From Parietaria judaica (lineage: Eukaryota > Streptophyta > Magnoliopsida > Rosales > Urticaceae), in the NCBI GenBank assembly GCA_954871525.1, contig OX940866.1:10935001-10999000 (forward strand): 64,000 bases of DNA. The letters are read 5' to 3'. The position numbers and the translations under genes were made by a program. The notes under the pieces were generated by a model. It worked only from the letters and a program-made list of their open reading frames with translations. It was not told where the DNA came from and did not search any database. Below, one piece after another: positions 10,800 through 22,180 of this stretch. The number at the start of each line of letters is the position of its first letter. The stretch's first letter is position 1.

Positions 10800-10805
10800 C
10801 ACGTG
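10800..10805 (+). promoter_or_regulatory. G-box (CACGTG) upstream of the SDI-like gene
   Basis: CACGTG lies 220 bases before the start codon in a short GC-rich promoter segment. Such boxes bind bZIP or bHLH factors in plants; use here is inference. Confidence 0.4.
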
Positions 10806-11024
10806 TCCGCGAGGGCACGCCAGCGCGAGTGGGCCTCACGCGCTGACCGCGAAGCATCGAAGAAACGAACCAGGACGGAAAGGCGTCCACATTCATCTCT
10901 TCCTGAAAATCCTTCATATCTCACAGCTCACACGACCCCCTTCATCAAGCTTCTCATCTCTTCCTTCTCCCTTCAATTCTCTTCGATACACAGACACTCA
11001 TATACATATACATATACAGAGACA

Positions 11025-11318
11025 ATGGTGGTGAACAAGGTGAAGAGAGCAGAAGCGGAGGCTTCTTCTTCTTCTTCGGCGAGCTACCATGTGCTTCACA
11101 AAGTTCCTCCTGGTGATAGCCCTTACGTTCGAGCCAAACACGTTCAGGTGAAGATCTGAGCTCGTTGATTCTGTTATTCTCTTCCGATCGGAATGCAAAT
11201 GCGCCTGATTATCGGACTTTTCGATCAGTGATTGTTGAATTATATGTATATAAAAGAATATAATATATATATGTATAGATTTACTGTATGACTCTTCTGA
11301 TAGGAATTGAATTCGGAA

Positions 11319-11359
<41 letters not shown>

Positions 11360-13277
11360 CAGAAAAAGTGTAAGTAATCATAATTTAGTTGCTAAATTAA
11401 GAAGCGATTTTTTTTTTTTTACTGTTAAAGGCGAAATTTATATTCTATGTTCTGATTTACAGGATTTAAACCTCTGAATATAGTCCTTGAATTTATTTAT
11501 TTTTATTTTTTAGTTTTATATATAAGAAAAGTTTATAATGTTGACTTTTGATTCTTGTCACGTCGTTTCAATTTCAATATTTGATTAGCTCTTTGATAAG
11601 TGTATGGTTTAGGAATGATAATGGCTATTTAATTATGATTAGCGGCGGATCTAGTATACGAATAATTTGGTAAAAATGAAAAAATGAAAAAAAAAATTGG
11701 GGTAAAAATGTAAGAAATATGAAGGGTTCGGGTTCGGGTTCGGGTTCGATTAATGATGTTTCGGGGTTTGATTTGGTTGGGCCCAATCCGGAGCATTAGG
11801 TTGTAATTGCCGGTCTATTTAAGAGAAAATGGGCTGATAATCATTCTCGAAAGAGCGGAGATTCGGCTTTGTGCGGATTGGCGACACTCCCATTTAGAGA
11901 TTGATGTATACATAATACACATTATATGAAATACCCAAAATGCCATTCTGTAGTATGAACTGTTCTGTTTTGTTGCTCTTCGTATAATTGAGACTAAATG
12001 CAAATGATTAGTTGGTGGAGAAGGACCCGGATGCGGCTATAGCGCTGTTCTGGAAGGCGATAAATGCGGGGGACAAAGTCGACAGTGCGCTAAAGGACAT
12101 GGCGATCGTCATGAAGCAGCAAGACCGAGCGGAAGAAGCGATCGAAGCCATTAGATCGTTCAGGAATCTCTGCGCCAAGCAGGCGCAAGAGTCGCTCGAT
12201 AACGTGCTCATCGACTTGTACAAGGTCGTTACTGATTTGTCAACGTGATTCGAAACAATTCGGTGTTCGATTTATGGTTCTTATGAGTTTGTTTGTTTTG
12301 CAGAAATGTGGAAGAGTTGATGAGCAAATAGAGATTCTGAAGCAGAAGCTTCGGATGATCAATGACGGAGCAGCATTCAACGGGAAGCCAACAAAGACGG
12401 CACGCTCCCATGGGAAGAAATTTCAGGTCACGATCAAGCAAGAAACGTCGCGAATTCTGGTACGTGATGGACAGTTAATCTAACAATTTAACTCATTTCT
12501 TACTTCAAAATAAGCAAAATTTTACAGAAACTTTATCAAACTAGACAGTTAAATATGTCTAATTCTTTATTTATTTATTTATTTATTTATTTAATTATTT
12601 ATTTATTTAAAGCAGCTAATTAAAAACAGGAATTATTTATTTAACCATTTAAAAACAGGAATCCAAAATTCCCGGTTCCGAAAAACAAAAACAAAAATCT
12701 GAAATTATGGATTCTATTTTTCGGAACAAGAATCTGCTTTTTTTCTTATTGAATATAGAAAGGGAATTCTAAATTTCCGTGTTATGTTTACATTTTTTTT
12801 CTTATGAAACGGAGTTCCGAATGCCTGACTTACGATCCAACGGTCCAAATTAATTAGCAATTTCAAAGATTTTTTAAGTGACACGTTCGAATGTTATGTC
12901 CACAGGGCAACTTGGGGTGGGCATATATGCAGCAAGAAAACTACGCCGCGGCCGAAGCCGTGTACCGCAAGGCTCAGGAAATCGACCCGGACGCCAACAA
13001 AGCCTGCAATTTATGCATGTGCCTCATAAAGCAAACGCGGTTCCCCGAGGCCCGTTCAGTTCTCAAGGAAGTTCTGGCGGGCCAACTCGCCGGAGCCGAC
13101 GAGGCCAAGTCCAGAGCCCGCGCAGACGAACTCCTGATCGAACTGAACCGGAGCCAGTCGGAGGAGGCGTTCCGGGAGGGGCTCGACCAGCTGGTGAGCC
13201 AGTGGGCCCCGGTTCGGGCGAGGAGGCTTCCCATTTTCGAGGAGATTTCTTCCTTTAGAGATCAATTGGCGTGTTGA
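11025..13277 (+). CDS. SDI/MS5-like tetratricopeptide protein
   Basis: Four exons: 11025-11147, 12012-12224, 12304-12459 and 12906-13277 (phases all 0, GT-AG), giving 287 residues. The N-terminus (YHVLHKVPPGDSPYVRAKH) is the hallmark of the plant SULFUR DEFICIENCY-INDUCED / POLLENLESS3 (MS5) family. Degenerate TPR helices follow: VEKDPDAAIALFWKAI, MAIVMKQQDRAEEAIEAI, then LGWAYMQQENYAAAEAVYRKAQEIDP and a C-terminal acidic helix region. The length near 290 fits SDI1/SDI2 (about 300) better than the longer MS5 proteins. Arabidopsis SDI1 and SDI2 are induced by sulfur starvation and restrain glucosinolate synthesis through MYB28; MS5-type members act in male meiosis. Which role applies is not visible. 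Start chosen at the ATG opening the conserved block; intron 1 holds a TA repeat. Confidence 0.9.
11323..11356. repeat. (TA)n microsatellite in intron 1 of the SDI-like gene
   Basis: Uninterrupted TA dinucleotides, about 17 units. Confidence 0.9.
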
Positions 13278-14957
13278 TAAATATATGCATACAGAGATAC
13301 TAGATGTATGAGTGTTTGTATAATTGTATATTACAAGTGAGTATAGATGATTGTATTACGTAGAACGTAGATAAGGTTTATAGTGTATTTTTGGTGTAAT
13401 ATGGGATTTGAGGCGTGGAAATCTATGTTTTGCTATTAATAAATGCTTTTGGAATTTGAGGCAATCTATGTACATTGCGTCACAAAAATCATCACAAAAA
13501 TTTTCAAAGACAATTCTATTATATAGACATGTTCAAATGTTAATTTTTTAAATTTTTTTATAATTTTGAATTAAAAAAATCATACTATTTATGATCAACA
13601 CAATCAATTAATAATTAATAATACTCCACACTCAAATACATATTGAAGTGAAGTGAGTTTATATTCATGTAATAAATCGTTTGGCCTCACCATCATTACT
13701 AATTTTCATATAACTTCTCCCCACAGGCCACAAGAGAAACGCAGTGGGTTTGTTTTAAATATTAAATGCATTCTAATTGGATTCCTCCTCTTTTATAATT
13801 TGTACACTCTATTTTCATTTTAATGAGAATAATTATGAGAATCAGAGAATGGAATCCAAAACGTTGTCAATCCAACCGTCCTTCTCAGATTACCAAGTTA
13901 TGAAACAAATCTCATTTTATCAAGTAATAAGAAACGCATCTATTAAACGCCTATATAAATTTATCAAAAAAAAAAAAAAACGCCTATATAAATGCTAGAC
14001 CTCAAATAAAAATTATCGATCTTAGTTTTCTGTTCAGGTTTCTTTGTTTATTTACCCATAGTATTTTTTCCTCGGTGTCGGTTCTCATACAGACCGCGTC
14101 TCCGTTCATTGTCCGACAAGACCCGTCGAGTCTTCTTGGCCTCTCAGTCTCCAGTGAGGTTTGTTTTCTCGATATTTTCTGGTGAGTAATCGTGTAGCCG
14201 TGTTTGGATTTCGTTTAATTTAGTCGGTGATTCTCCGGTCCGACCGAATCTTCCTTCTCAGGAGATAATCCACGGTAAATTTTTTTTTAGTTTAGATACA
14301 TATATTCTTTGTTCTTCGTATAGAGCGATTCTCTTTTCCGATTGAAACCTACCTTCTCCGGCGAGAATCTGAGGTTAGTTTTTTTAGTTCGGAGACATAT
14401 TTTTTATATCTTCGTATAGAATTTGTGTTGGATTTGTTTAGCCGGTAGTTCTACAATTTCATTTTTAGCTTCGCACGCTACTCCGACTCAAAGGTTCTAA
14501 ACATTTTTGTTGGATCTTGAATTATCTTCATTTTTTATATCTTGAATTGTTTTCATTTAGACTTGATATCGTCTTACCGTTGCTTTTCTTTTTCAGCTTC
14601 TTAAAGATCCAAGTTTGAATGTATATTGACTAGATTGTTCTTACCGCGACAACGATTCTCGGCTAAGAGGCAATCGAGCGACAACTACGCGTCCCCGAAG
14701 TATGTAACGGACTCGGATGGCTCCGTAAATCATCTATATTTATTTTCATGTATATTTTGTGTCTGTTTTTGTTTATCACTATTTTTGTATCCATATGTTT
14801 TTATTTTTTATGATTCTCTATTGATGACACAAAATTATGAAATTATGGACATAAATTTTAATTCTCAATTAACCAAAGCTTCTAATCTTTTTTTAATTCT
14901 CAATTAACCAAAGTTTTTAATTCTCTATTTTAATTCTCAATTAGCGACATGAGGAAG
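13278..14957. other. Intergenic, possibly a broken transcribed leader
   Basis: 13278-14030 is AT-rich 3' flank of the TPR gene. From 14080 to about 14720 composition changes: CT-rich, moderately GC sequence with GGTGAGT-, GAGGTTAG- and TTTTTCAG-like splice motifs, resembling a plant 5' leader with introns. A short open stretch at 14626-14730 follows, but no family is recognised. Near 14854, 14889 and 14930 a TTTTAATTCTCAATTA motif is repeated. The Gypsy element interrupts this sequence at 14957/20003. Confidence 0.4.
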
Positions 14958-15286
14958 TGATGCCGTGGAACACGCACTTGCCTTCTTCGAAGCTCAGAAT
15001 CGGAAAGGAAAGATTCATGTGTGATCCCTCCTCTTCAAAGTCGCCAATAAGGCCATATAATCAGCCATCAGTTTCGTTTATTTGCTTCCAATTAATCGTT
15101 ATTTGCTTCTCGTAATTTCGGCAATTTGTTGCCTTGTTTGTCTTTGTTTCCTTTTCAGTTTTCAGACTCATCTTTATCACTTCGGTGGCTGTATTTTCTT
15201 CTTTTCCCAGCTTTGAAAATAGAGAGAAAACTGAACTTTGTTCATTCAGAAAATTCATCGGTTTTTCATAGTTTCGTGCTACATCA
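14958..15286 (+). repeat. 5' LTR of Gypsy-1
   Basis: TGATG...CATCA ends, 329 bp. The first 67 bases are a copy of the end of the pol reading frame. CCAATAA and CATATAAT near 15046-15060 could be CAAT and TATA signals, implying a U3 of only about 100 bases. Confidence 0.95.
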
Positions 15287-15288
15287 GT

Positions 15289-15300
15289 TGGTATCAGAGC
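15289..15300 (+). promoter_or_regulatory. Primer binding site (tRNA-iMet)
   Basis: TGGTATCAGAGC, two bases after the 5' LTR, complementary to the 3' end of initiator methionine tRNA. Confidence 0.9.
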
Positions 15301-15318
15301 CACTCGATTCTTGCGCAG

Positions 15319-16527
15319 ATGGCGCCGAAGAAACGAGCCGTTCTTGACGCTTCTGTAGACGACACGGTGAGACGTGAAGATTTCGACGGGTTGTGCGCTC
15401 AGATGGAGTTGGTGACTCGCCAATTGCTAACGTTAATGCAAGACCGCGCAGCGCATCAACAACATCGAGGCGGATCCGACACGGAGAGCGATCGCGAGAA
15501 TCCATTCGGGCGACACGATGGCGGCTACGGTCACGAGATGCGTCGACGTGAGGCGGCCCCGGAGTTCGTACGGTGGGAAGCATCGTTCAAAGTGGAAATA
15601 CCCGAGTTCCATGGAGGTTTGAAAGCCGACGAGTTTCTCGATTGGCTCGTTGCAACCGAAGAGGTTCTTGACTTTAAGGAGGTTCCAGAGGTGAGGCGAG
15701 CATCACTCGTCGCCACTCGGTTCCGTGGCCGCACGGCGGCGTGGTGGACACAAATCAAGACTCAACGAGCCCGATTCGGTAAATCCAAAATCGACTCTTG
15801 GGTTAAATTAAAAAAGCATATGCGTGCGGCGTTCCTCCCGTTTAATTATGCGCGCACTCTTTATCACAACCTTCAAAATCTCCGCCAAGGTTCCAAGACC
15901 GTGGCTGACTATACGGCCGATTTTCGCTTGCTCGTCACGCGAAACGACAACATTGAGACAGAAGAACAACTTACATCTCGCTACATCGGCGGTTTGCGCA
16001 CACAAATTCAAGATGTTATTAATTTGTTCGATCCCGTCACCGTCGCGGAAGCTCATCAAAGAGCCTCCACAATTGAGCTCCAACAAACCCGTCGTCCATC
16101 CCGATACAGCCCCGGCACTTCCAGTTCAAACAACGCCCCTACAACCTCGCGAACAACCACTCAAATACCTCCAGAAATTCGTGCTCCAAATCCTGCGGGA
16201 ATGCTACCAACATCCCCAAATCCAGCAGTCCCTGCTCCAGCAGGATTTCAGCCAGCCCCTCGCATGCCAAATGCCACTGGTTTGCGGTGTTTTGGGTGCG
16301 GAGAACCAGGCCATCGCCGTGCTAATTGCCCAGTTACTCGCCCGGGCTTATTCCTCGATGAACCCACCAACGAAATTTACGGAGACCCGATCTACGACGA
16401 AGAACACGAGGACATAGAAGAAGTGGAGGAAGTGACTGGTGATGTTGGTCACACCTTTGTTATTCGGCGTAGTTTTCTTTCTCCACCAAGCAACGACAAC
16501 AGATGGTTACATACCAACATCTTCTAA
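15319..16527 (+). pseudogene. Gypsy-1 gag
   Basis: ATG at 15319 (MAPKKRA) is the first after the primer site and opens about 400 codons. A basic start and a short coiled region precede the retrotransposon gag domain (about residues 100-250: EIPEFHGGLKADEFLDWL, RTAAWWTQIK, FRLLVTRND). A proline-rich linker and one CCHC knuckle (CFGCGEPGHRRANC, 16287-16329) follow. TAA at 16525-16527 ends the frame, but the same frame continues at once into protease, so this is a nonsense mutation in a gag-pol fusion and not a natural gag end. Programmed readthrough is the alternative. Confidence 0.85.
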
Positions 16528-19500
16528 TCCACGTGCACTATCGCCGGTAAAGTCTGCCTCTTCGTCATCGATTCGGGAAGTTGTGAGAACGTTATTGCGG
16601 AAGAAGTCGTCAAGAAGCTTGGGCTCTCGACCGAACGTCATCCTCGTCCATACAAACTCGCGTGGCTACAAAATGGCACTGATGTCGCCGTCTCCAAGCG
16701 AGCACGAGTAAGCTTTTCTATCGGTGCAACCTATAAAGATGAGGTTTTGTGTGATATCGTCGCCATGGACGTGTGCCATCTCTTACTCGGACAACCGTGG
16801 CAATTCGATCGCCACACCATACATGACGGAGCCACCAATACATATAGCTTTTCCTTCGGAGGGAAACGGATCATTTTAGTTCCTTCCACTCCAGCGTCTC
16901 CTCTCGCCAAGCGCCCATCCACGAGTCTCCTCAACCGCGCCGACTTTGAAGCCGCCGCGACCGAATCAGGCGTTGTTTATGCTCTCATTGGTCACCAACA
17001 AAACAGCCCCACAAAACTGGAAATTCCAGCCACTGTTCAGTAAGTAGTGGATGATTTCCCCGACATCTTTTGTGAGACTCCACCCGCATCACTTCCTCCT
17101 CTTCGTGATATCCAACACCACATCGATTTTGTGCCGAACGCGCAACTACCGAACCGTGCGCATTACCGAATGAGCCCGGTCGAACACGAAGAGCTCCGTC
17201 GACAAGTTGAAGAACTTCTAGCGAGGGGTCACATTCGGGAAAGCTTGAGCCCGTGCGCGGTGCCGGCCTTGCTTACGCCAAAAAAAGACGGGACGTGGCG
17301 CATGTGGGTGGATAGTCGTGCCATCAATAAAATCACTGTTCGTTACCGTATTCCGATTCCCCGGCTCGACGATCTCCTCGACCAACTAAATGGCGCTCGA
17401 ATCTTTAGTAAAATCGACCTCAAGAGCGGCTATCATCAAATTCGAATTCGGACCGGTGACGAATGGAAAACGGCCTTCAAGACTCGCGAGGGCCTCTATG
17501 AGTGGCTCGTCATGCCCTTTGGTCTCTCTAATGCGCTGAGCACTTTCATGCGCGTGATGAACCAAGCTTTACGACCATTCATCGGTAAATTTGTGGTTGT
17601 GTATTTTGATGATGTGTTAATTTTTAGTGCTAACCCCGAGGAACATTTGCGTCACCTTCGGGAAGTGTTACTTGTATTTCATAGCCACGCCTTTTATGTA
17701 GCCGCTCATAAGTGCATTCGCGACCGACCGTGTCACTTTTTTGGGGTATGTTATTTCCGCCGAAGGCCTCGCCGTCGACTCTTCCAAAGTCCTTGCTATG
17801 AAATCATGGCCACGACCGACCAACGTGACCGAGGCACGAAGCTTTCATGGATTAGCTTCCTTTTACCGCAGATTCATCCCCCATTTTAGCTCCATAATGG
17901 CACCGATCACTGAGTGCATCAAGACGGGACGCTTTCATTGGAGCCCGGACGCCGAAACCGCATTCGCCTTGATTAAAGAAAAATTAACGACCACTCCCAT
18001 CCTCGTGATCCCGGATTTTGATCAACCATTTCTCCTTCATTGCGACGCTTCTAAGGTCGGTATTCGCGCGGTTTTGAGTCAAGGTACCCGCCCGGTTGCG
18101 TACTTTAGTGAAAAACTAACCGGTCCAAAAACCCGGTACAATACTTATGATGTTGAATTTTATGCTATTGTCCGCGCCGTTCACCATTGGCGGCACTACC
18201 TCTTCCACAAGGAGTTTATTCTCTTCACCGACCACAACGGCCTCAAACATCTAAGTACGCAAGATAAAGTGTCGGCTCGTCACGCCTCGTGGATCGACTT
18301 CCTCCAACAATTTACATTCTCAATTAAGCACAAAGCCGGCGTGCTTAATCGAGTTGCCGACGCGTTGAGCCGACGCCACACTCTAATGACCCAACTTCGC
18401 GTGCAAGTTCCTGGGTTCGAGTTACTGCCCGAACTTTACAAAACAGACAATTTCTTTGGGCAGTTTGGCCAGCCCCTCGACACCACTACCGATCCTGCCT
18501 TTGAATGGTTCGATGGTTTTCTCTTCCACAACGGCAAACTCTGCGTTCCGGAGTGTAGTCTCCGACTCATGATTATTCGCGATCTTCATAACGAGGGACA
18601 TGTTGGTCGCGACCGCACGTATGCTCTTGTGTCCGCGCCTTATTTTTGGCCAACCATGCGCAAGGAAGTCGCGCGCTTCGTTGACCGATGCCGTACGTGC
18701 CACACCGCCAAAGGGCGAGCTACAAACGCTGGCCTCTATCTTCCTCTACCGGTTCCTTCTAAACCGTGGAGCGACGTGAGCATGGACTTCGTACTCGGAC
18801 TACCTCGTACACAACGTGGACATGACTCAATTTTTGTGGTGGTGGACCGGTTCTCCAAGATGGTACATTTCATACCGTGTAAGAAAACTTCCGACGCTAG
18901 CAATGTCGCTTTCTTATACTTCCGTGAAGTGTATCGTCTCCACGGCCTTCCTACATCCATCGTCTCCGATCGTGATACGCGTTTCTTGAGCCACTTTTGG
19001 CGGAGCCTTTGGCGCCTCACTAACACGCGCGTCGACTTTAGTAGCGTCTATCACCCCCAAACCGATGGCCAAACCGAGGTGGTTAACCGTTCCCTCGGCG
19101 ATCTTCTTCGTTGTCTTGTGGGCGACAATATCAAAGGGTGGGATCTTAAACTATGTCAAGCGGAGTTCGCACACAATCACGCGGTGAATCGGAGCACAGG
19201 ACTTAGCCCGTTTTATGTTGTCTATGGGTCTGTTCCTCGCTGCCCTTTAGATCTCGCACCTGTGCCCAGTTCGCTGCCCACTCACGGAGACGCCAAAGAG
19301 TTCATTGAGCAGCTCCAGACCGTGCATCGCACCACAATCGCCAAGCTCGAAGAGGCCTCACTCCAATACAAGAATGCAGCGGATAAGAAGCGTCGCGCAG
19401 TCGAGTTCGAAGTGGGCGATTACGTTTGGGCTGTCTTAACTAAAGATCGTGTTCCCGCGCATGAATACAACAAGCTTCGTCCTAAGACCATCGGCCCGGT

Positions 19501-19735
19501 TGAAGTCGTGGAAAAGATCAACTCCAACGCTTACCGTCTTCGCCTTCCGAGCACCATTCGCACACATGACGTGTTCAACGTCCAACACCTCCGACTCTAC
19601 ACCGGTGACAATTCCGACGACGACACACCGCAGAATTCAGGGACGAATTCCTTCGACCCGGGGGAGAATGATGACGTGGAACACGCACTTGCCTTCTTCG
19701 AAGCTCAGAATCGGAAAGGAAAGATTCATGTGTGA
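16528..19735 (+). pseudogene. Gypsy-1 pol: protease, RT, RNase H, integrase
   Basis: Protease has the catalytic DSG (VIDSGS) at about 16570. A second in-frame TAA stands at 17041-17043. RT follows with its catalytic YFDD at 17602-17613. A one-base slip near 17725-17745, at a TTTTTT run, moves the rest of RT to another frame. That frame stays open to TGA at 19733-19735: RNase H (HCDAS near 18040, TDHN near 18222), the integrase HHCC zinc finger (18590-18715), the D-D-E core (MDF near 18784, SDRD near 18967, the E in QTEVVNR near 19078) and a GPVEVV / NAYRLRLP tail. Last 21 codons lie inside the 3' LTR. No chromodomain was recognised. Confidence 0.9.
19660..19668 (+). promoter_or_regulatory. 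Polypurine tract of Gypsy-1, inside coding frame
   Basis: GGGGGAGAA directly precedes the TGATG of the 3' LTR. It is translated as part of PGEN in the pol frame. Confidence 0.85.
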
Positions 19736-19997
19736 TCCCTCCTCTTCAAAGTCGCCAATAAGGCCATATAATCAGCCATCAGTTTCGTTTATTTGCTTCC
19801 AATTAATCGTTATTTGCTTCTCGTAATTTCGGCAATTTGTTGCCTTGTTTGTCTTTGTTTCCTTTTCATTTTTCAGACTCATCTTTATCACTTCGGTGGC
19901 TGTATTTTCTTCTTTTCCCAGCTTTGAAAATAGAGAGAAAACTGAACTTTGTTCATTCAGAAAATTCATCGGTTTTTCATAGTTTCGTGTTACATCA
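19669..19997 (+). repeat. 3' LTR of Gypsy-1
   Basis: Same length as the 5' LTR. It begins one base before a codon of the pol frame and carries the final 21 codons and stop. Differences from the 5' copy were seen near its start, in the T-rich middle and near the end. Confidence 0.95.
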
Positions 19998-20002
19998 GGA
20001 AG

Positions 20003-21189
20003 AGTGCGTTTTTTTTTTCTTTCTACATGGATTGAGTTGTATATACTACTTTCCAAAAAATAATTTTGGAATACTATGCAGTTAATTCATTATTTATATG
20101 TATGTACTGTAATATTATTATTTTACTATAATAATTTTGTTAGGAATATTGTAGTTAATTCATTATTTATATGTATGTACTGTAATATTATTATTTTACT
20201 ATAATAATTTTGTTAGGAATACTGTAGTTAATTCAGTTTTATTAAATATCAGATAAAAAAAAAATCATTCCCTCGTGGCTTTAGTTCTTGATTCTCAATA
20301 TAATATTGGAGACAATTCTTTCCGGATCTGGCGAATCGTATGATTCTAAAATTTCTATGTCTTATATGCATCTTAAGTTCTTCACGAAAATTGCGTTAGC
20401 CCGCTCATTCATTAATTTTAATGTACAACATTCTTGCGTAATACATAAGCAGTTTTATAAACTGATGACATATATAATATTGAATTAAGTGATTTGAAAT
20501 AGTTAGTAAAAAAAAGTAGCTCATCACTAGCTTCTTTGTTTTAATTGTATGATCATACACAAGGTTCTTTGAAATAATTACATGAAGTGCTAAATGAAAC
20601 AAAAATGTATATTATATGTCAAAAAGAGATATATGAAAACCATTGCCATTTACATCATAAGCTTACACGGATTAATTATAGTCTTTTATTTTTGGTGGGT
20701 TTTCTTCTTTACATTTCAATTTTTTCTTATATACATTTGGCATGTAAATGTACATTTGAAAAAAAAATGTTAAGTTGATAAAGGCAAAAATAAAGAAGGT
20801 AAAAATATATAATAAAAAAAACACAAATCACAACTCAATACAAAAATTATATAGCATACAAATAGACAAAAATACAATACCATGATATATTTTCATTCAA
20901 TATTATAATGAATTCATGATCGCGGTGATATTATTATGAATAATTGATCGCCACCGCGCGAAGTGCGGTGCCAGTCCGCTATTTTTTTTTTAATAAATAC
21001 GTGTTTTTCATCTCTTTTAACTTAATATTGAATAAATTAATAAATTTTAGATGATAAATATTATTTTCACGACTCGAGTCCGTGTAAGAAATCACCAATT
21101 GCGATAATTATATATATCTTATTAAGATCATAATTTAATGATTTTAAAAATTACAAATATAATTAAAACAATTTAGGATGAAAACATAG
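20003..21189. other. AT-rich intergenic, no gene
   Basis: Right flank of the Gypsy-1 insertion. It holds a 73-bp tandem duplication (20078-20237) and, near 20952-20970, a GC hairpin CACCGCGC/GTGCGGTG standing out from AT-rich DNA. No coding sequence is recognised. Confidence 0.6.
20078..20237. repeat. 73-bp tandem duplication, ~2.2 copies
   Basis: GYAGTTAATTC starts recur at 20078, 20151 and 20224. The first two units are almost identical; the third is cut after about 14 bases. Confidence 0.9.
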
Positions 21190-21821
21190 AAAACACTAGT
21201 GTCGTAAGTATGTTTAGGAGGAGGAGGAAGAAAGTCTTATTTATAGGTAAATGAGGTAACCACTTCTCCATGAATCAGGGGAATTAATGGAGAATATACT
21301 TCCTTGGTGACCGAGAAAGAAAAACGCCTAGCCTTGTCACGGGAGCCTTAATGCGGCTCCTTATCGGGGCGAGGTGCTCGTCGGTTGCTTTGTAGCTCGT
21401 CTGTAGCGTCTTTCGGGTGTCCGCGAGCTTGTATGTTGAGTCCGAGGGAATCTAGAGGACTTCCCGATGACTATCGCAAGCTCGGATCTCCTCGTCGTGT
21501 GCAATTATTGTGAGTTATTCCTTTGTCAACATTGATGGTGAGGTGGCTCGCTAGGGGACTTCGCCAAGAGGCTCGTCAGGAGGCTCGTCGGGAGACCTCG
21601 CCAGGAGGTGCCTTTTCGATCAATGGCTTTGTCTTCTTTGTCTTTATGGCTCCAGGTCTCGCCAAATGCATTGGGTCTTGGGCCTTTGGTCTTCGAATTC
21701 GTCGTTGGGCTTTGACTTTCACCAATGCGCTTTGACTTTCGACAATGGGTTTTGACTTTTGCCAATGGGGCCCATTTTTTATATGTCGCGAAAAATGCAT
21801 ATAACAGTAACAACAACAACA
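21190..21821 (-). mobile_element. Possible minus-strand LTR fragment or solo LTR
   Basis: A GC-richer island with a minus-strand CCTATAAATAAG (plus 21237-21248) and, upstream of that TATA, direct repeats: three CTTTGACTTTYRCCAATG-like units at 21708-21772 and GCTCGTC/GAGGCTCG repeats at 21540-21610. This layout suits an LTR U3. Ends are not defined, though TGTTGTTGTTG near 21821 could be the start. No coding domain adjoins it. Confidence 0.35.
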
Positions 21822-21916
21822 AAATTCTAAGTGATTACTGCTACAATTACACTATTGCATGAAACAAGTTCTATTTCAGTAATATTATCTTCTACCTATG
21901 TATTATAAATATAAAA

Positions 21917-22180
21917 GGGAAACTTCATAAAATATCCCCAATACACCACAAATTCTAAAATTATTCCCCAAGTTTTCATAATTCTCAAAACATTCTTTTC
22001 AAATTTCATGTTACCAAAAAATACCCCTAACTTGTCTATTTTTCAGGACGCGATATGTCCATTTTGCAAGGATATTTTGGTACATGAAATTTGAAAAGGA
22101 TGTTTTGAGAATTATGAAAACTTTGGGGATAATTTTAAAATTTATGGTGTATTGAAGGATATTTTAAGAAGTTTCCCATG
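21917..22180. mobile_element. Foldback MITE-like element (~260 bp)
   Basis: The left arm (from GGGAAACTTC at 21917) and right arm (ending GAAGTTTCCC at 22177) are imperfect reverse complements over about 105-110 bases, with a short spacer around 22030-22070. Shared inner blocks include TTTTCATAATTCTCAAAACAT and TTCAAATTTCATG. No protein is encoded. A clear target duplication is not seen. Confidence 0.8.

Larger units (their letters stand above)
14958..19997 (+). mobile_element. Gypsy-1: nearly complete Ty3/Gypsy retrotransposon
   Basis: Two 329-bp LTRs flank an initiator-Met primer site, gag, protease, RT, RNase H, integrase and a polypurine tract, all in order on the plus strand. The 5-bp target duplication GGAAG is intact at 14953-14957 and 19998-20002. 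The LTRs differ at only three positions by eye (about 99.1% identical), so insertion was recent. The integrase tail and the frame running into the 3' LTR recall chromoviruses of the CRM type; lineage is inference. Two in-frame stops and one frameshift break the frame. Confidence 0.95.

Noticed and set aside
14626..14907. 93-codon open frame left of Gypsy-1
   Set aside because: Only the first part looks coding-like; the rest is hydrophobic AT-rich noise and no family is recognised. Kept only as a possible broken leader.
16525..16527. Programmed stop-codon readthrough between Gypsy-1 gag and protease
   Set aside because: A second TAA at 17041 and a frameshift near 17735 show general decay, so simple nonsense mutation is more likely. 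No readthrough-promoting hairpin or CARYYA context is evident.
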